Shown one piece after another: positions 57,411 to 64,000 of a stretch of 64,000 nucleotides of DNA. Source of the DNA: Scylla paramamosain (taxonomy: Eukaryota > Arthropoda > Malacostraca > Decapoda > Portunidae); NCBI RefSeq assembly GCF_035594125.1, contig NC_087186.1:1975228-2039227 (forward strand), read 5' to 3'. The notes under the pieces are model-generated. The model saw only the letters and a list, made by a program, of their open reading frames with translations. It was not told the DNA's origin and ran no database searches. Position numbers and translations under genes: made by a program. Positions within the stretch are counted from its first letter, which is position 1. Each line of letters opens with the position of its first letter.

Positions 57411-57514
57411 TGCAGAAATGACCGCATCTTTACTAATTTAATGACATCCATCCTCTCCACATGTCAAAACCATCTTAACCTGACCTACTTCTTCAGTCAA
57501 CTGTCAAAACAGTC

Positions 57515-59055
57515 CTCTAAAAGTCCTCTAAAGACAACTCTCTTCTTTCACATAAAACTAGATGCAACGAATTACACACACACACCCTTCACTCAAAATT
57601 CAAAATCATCATGGCGACTCCTACACCACCCCTAAAGTCACCATCCGAGGAGTGGATCACAAATTTCCCCAGGTCGGACTGCTCTGGTATCGACCCTTAC
57701 TGTCTTTCCCCCATCTCAACTTTTTCTACATTAACTTCTATAACATTCGAGGTATAAGGTCTAATTTTCAATCTATAGAACACCACTTACAATGTACTAA
57801 ACCTCATCTTCTTTCCCTCACTAAAACACAGGTGTTTGAGGAAACTGACAGTAACCCCTTTTCTGTTCCCTCCTACTTTCTCTATCCTCATTTTCTATTT
57901 AAAGCTGGATGTTGCGTTTATATGAGCAGCGACTTAACTGCTCTCAAGCCCACGCTCTTGAATCTCCCGAATTTTCCATCATCTAGCTAAGACTACAGAG
58001 TCACTTTCAAACTAAATTTATCTGCTCTGCATATCTCTCGCCTAACTCCTCTGACTATTACAAATTCTTTGACTATTTAACTTTAACTTCCAAAGTGGAG
58101 CACATTCTGACTCTCTTTCCTTTAGCAAAGATCTCCATTCTTGGAGACTTCAAGGATGGTCAATGAATAGAGAGGAAAGCTTTAGCTTTCCTCTCTATTC
58201 ATTGACCATCCTTGTGAACTAGCCTTTAACACTGCTCTCCTCCACGACCTTCAGCAACTACTTGAACACCCTACTCGTGTTTCTGACCGTCTTGGAAATA
58301 CGCCCAGCATTCTTGACATTATCATAACCTCTAATCCTTCTGCTTATGCTGTCACCCTCTCTTCTCCGTTGGGTTCCTCTGATCACAATCTTATTCCTAT
58401 ATCTTGTCCCTTCGCTCCAATCTCTCCTCAGGATTCCCCAAAAGTGTAGGTGCCTCTGACGTTTTCCCTCTGCTATTTGGAGGGACTTCAAGAGGTATTA
58501 TGCTGATTTTCCTAGGAATGCATGAAGGCATACATTTCTCACTCTTTCTCTCGACATAACCTTCCAATTTTTTTTTTCTTCTTTTTTAATACAGCTTGTC
58601 CACGTGCTATACATGATAGAGAGATAGCTCATGAAGGGTACCTGATCCTTCCATCACCTGAATCTCATGCGTTTTATATTTCTGCCCGCTGCCTTGGATG
58701 ATTCAAGGCTTGTTCTTCCCTCTCCTCGAACTTCTGACTACTCCATGCTACCCATTAAAATCCTTTGCATTGATGTTTTCCATGCGCTCGCTGGCCTAAA
58801 TCCTCGGAAGGCTGATGGACCTGATGGGGTCCCACCTATTGTTCTCTGAAACTGTGCCTCTGTACTTGCATCTTGTCTTGTCAAACTATTTCAACCCTGT
58901 CTATCAACATATACCTTTCCTTTTTACTGGAAATTTTTCTACATGAAGCCTGTTCTTAAAAAGGGTTACCGTTCTAATCCCTTAAACTACCATCCTATTA
59001 ATTTCATTACCTGCCTATCCAAATTTTATGAATCTATCCTCAACACGAAGGTTCT
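57515..59055 (+). mobile_element. Family A copy with intact 5' leader and 31-bp snapback palindrome
   Basis: Plus strand: leader (CTCTAAAGACAACTCTCTTC), ATG-GCG-ACT at 57610, endonuclease (YNIRGIRSNFQSIEHHL at about 57738; LLSLTKTQVFEETDS), a perfect palindrome at 58151-58214, and endonuclease end ([23 protein letters not shown] near 58335-58400). The linker has a deletion near 58690, followed by the RT start to about 59055 ([18 protein letters not shown] near 58795). Confidence 0.85.
58151..58214. repeat. 31-bp perfect palindrome inside a family A copy
   Basis: Left arm begins CAAGGATGGTCAATGAATAG; the right arm is its exact reverse complement over 31 bases, with a 2-base centre (TT). Confidence 0.97.
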
Positions 59056-62917
<3,862 letters not shown>

Positions 62918-63132
62918 CAACACCTCGGTTTCCTGAGGGAATAGCGGCGCGCCTGCTGGGCGCCTTGTGGCTTCTTTTCTCTCTGGTGATGGTCACTATT
63001 TACAGTTCAGGTCTTAAGGCCATCCTCATCCTACCACGCATCTCTCTGCCTTTCTCATCTCTTGAAGAACTTCTTAATACTGACATCACATTCATAGCAG
63101 TAAAGGGAACATTTATGGATTCCCTTATTAAG
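62918..63132 (+). CDS. IR exon e: M3 helix and start of S2
   Basis: A 215-nt exon, acceptor CCTCCTTACAG and donor GTGAGG. It reads (S)TPRFPEGIAARLLGALW, then a hydrophobic M3 stretch ending VTIYSSGLKAIL, and then PRISLPFSSLEELL, a spacer and AVKGTFMDSLIK. R-x-x-x-x-W followed by the Y-S-S-G-L-K-A-I-L block is the IR equivalent of the iGluR M3 gate SYTANLAAFL. The S-L-E-E-L-L motif and K-G-T-F are typical of early S2; the Thr of K-G-T matches the second agonist-contact position. It ends in phase 0. Confidence 0.94.
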
Positions 63133-63159
63133 GTGAGGTGATCTGAAATAGCTAGAGTG

Positions 63160-63162
<3 letters not shown>

Positions 63163-63242
<80 letters not shown>

Positions 63243-63266
63243 TGTATGTGGGAGAGCGAGAGCGAG

Positions 63267-63342
<76 letters not shown>
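63163..63342. repeat. Compound (TG)n(AG)n microsatellite
   Basis: TG tract 63163-63250 with two interruptions, then AG tract to 63342, in the short IR intron. Confidence 0.96.
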
Positions 63343-63344
<2 letters not shown>

Positions 63345-63388
63345 GATTAAAAAAAAAATGAAATTCTGAATAATAACAGAATACAGGT

Positions 63389-63711
<323 letters not shown>

Positions 63712-63715
63712 CTAG

Positions 63716-63910
63716 TACCAATATCTTATTTTAATATTTCTGAAAATGCCACAGCATGCACCAGGTACCTCAGCACTGGCAAGACTAAGATCACAAACCA
63801 ATGTCACTGAAGACGTTCAACTGGCCATTAATTTGATAAAGGAAGGAGAAGTTGCCTGTGGTGCATTTACCTCAATTATACACATGATTATAGCGGATTC
63901 ATTTACGAAG
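63716..63910 (+). CDS. IR exon f: middle of S2 lobe
   Basis: A 65-codon exon, phase 0 at both ends, acceptor TTTCTAG directly following a (TG)n tract and donor GTTTGT. It contains a helix-like stretch LARLRSQTNVTEDVQLA, then INLIKEGEVACGAFTSII and IIADSFTK. The pattern 'v..dv..ai..v..G..a' is common in S2 of crustacean IRs. The acidic residue that binds the amino group of glutamate in classical iGluRs is not obvious after GAF, as in many IRs. The rest of S2 and M4 must lie beyond base 64000. Confidence 0.85.
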
Positions 63911-64000
63911 GTTTGTTTTTTATTATATTTTTTGCTTTTTTTTATCATTCCTTTCATGAAATTTTTTTATTTTTTTTACATAACCTTGTATTGCAGTTAA

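Overview
This window looks like a piece of a large, repeat-choked decapod crustacean genome, most likely a brachyuran crab. The reasons are very long (AT)n, (CT)n and (GT)n microsatellites, a dominant Jockey/I-like non-LTR retrotransposon of a type I associate with crabs, and a chemosensory ionotropic receptor of crustacean type. The taxon is inferred, not proven.

The only host gene I can support is an ionotropic receptor (IR, variant ionotropic glutamate receptor) on the + strand. Six exons were recognised by translation and by matching splice phases: 8931-9015, 26062-26220, 48005-48087, 48793-48917, 62918-63132 and 63716-63910. They encode, in order, the S1 ligand-binding lobe, M1, the re-entrant pore loop, M3, and the first part of S2. 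The amino-terminal exons and the end of S2 plus M4 lie outside the window. The gene therefore occupies at least 55 kb, nearly all of it intron (17.0, 21.8, 0.7, 14.0 and 0.6 kb).

Almost everything else is mobile DNA. 'Family A' is a non-LTR element with APE endonuclease and reverse transcriptase. It is present as about 20 fragments on both strands, roughly 27 kb or 40-45% of the window, including two nearly intact copies (50634-53577 minus, 60049-62468 plus). Families B, C, D, E and F are further non-LTR fragments. A Ty3/Gypsy element in minus orientation (14340-24244) is interrupted by a solo LTR, a family B element and a family A copy. A second Gypsy remnant lies at 36060-37700.

Two PIF/Harbinger elements have clear terminal inverted repeats and 3-bp target duplications (75-965; 40237-41401). 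A hAT-like element has a 7/8-bp duplication (41637-42420). A solo LTR has a 4-bp duplication (42460-43544). A hAT transposase relic (43553-44345) completes a nested stack between 40080 and 44620.

Layout: 1-8930, Harbinger, family A and C, microsatellites; 8931-9015, IR exon; 9016-26061, family A plus the Gypsy/family B complex; 26062-26220, IR exon; 26221-48004, family A, D, E and F, second Gypsy, nested DNA transposons; 48005-48917, two IR exons; 48918-62917, family A and D with long microsatellites; 62918-64000, two IR exons separated by GT, AG and AT tracts inside an inverted repeat.

No tRNA, rRNA, CRISPR array or bacterial-type operon was seen. The most unusual structures are perfect palindromes inside family A copies, which look like reverse-transcriptase snapback scars.
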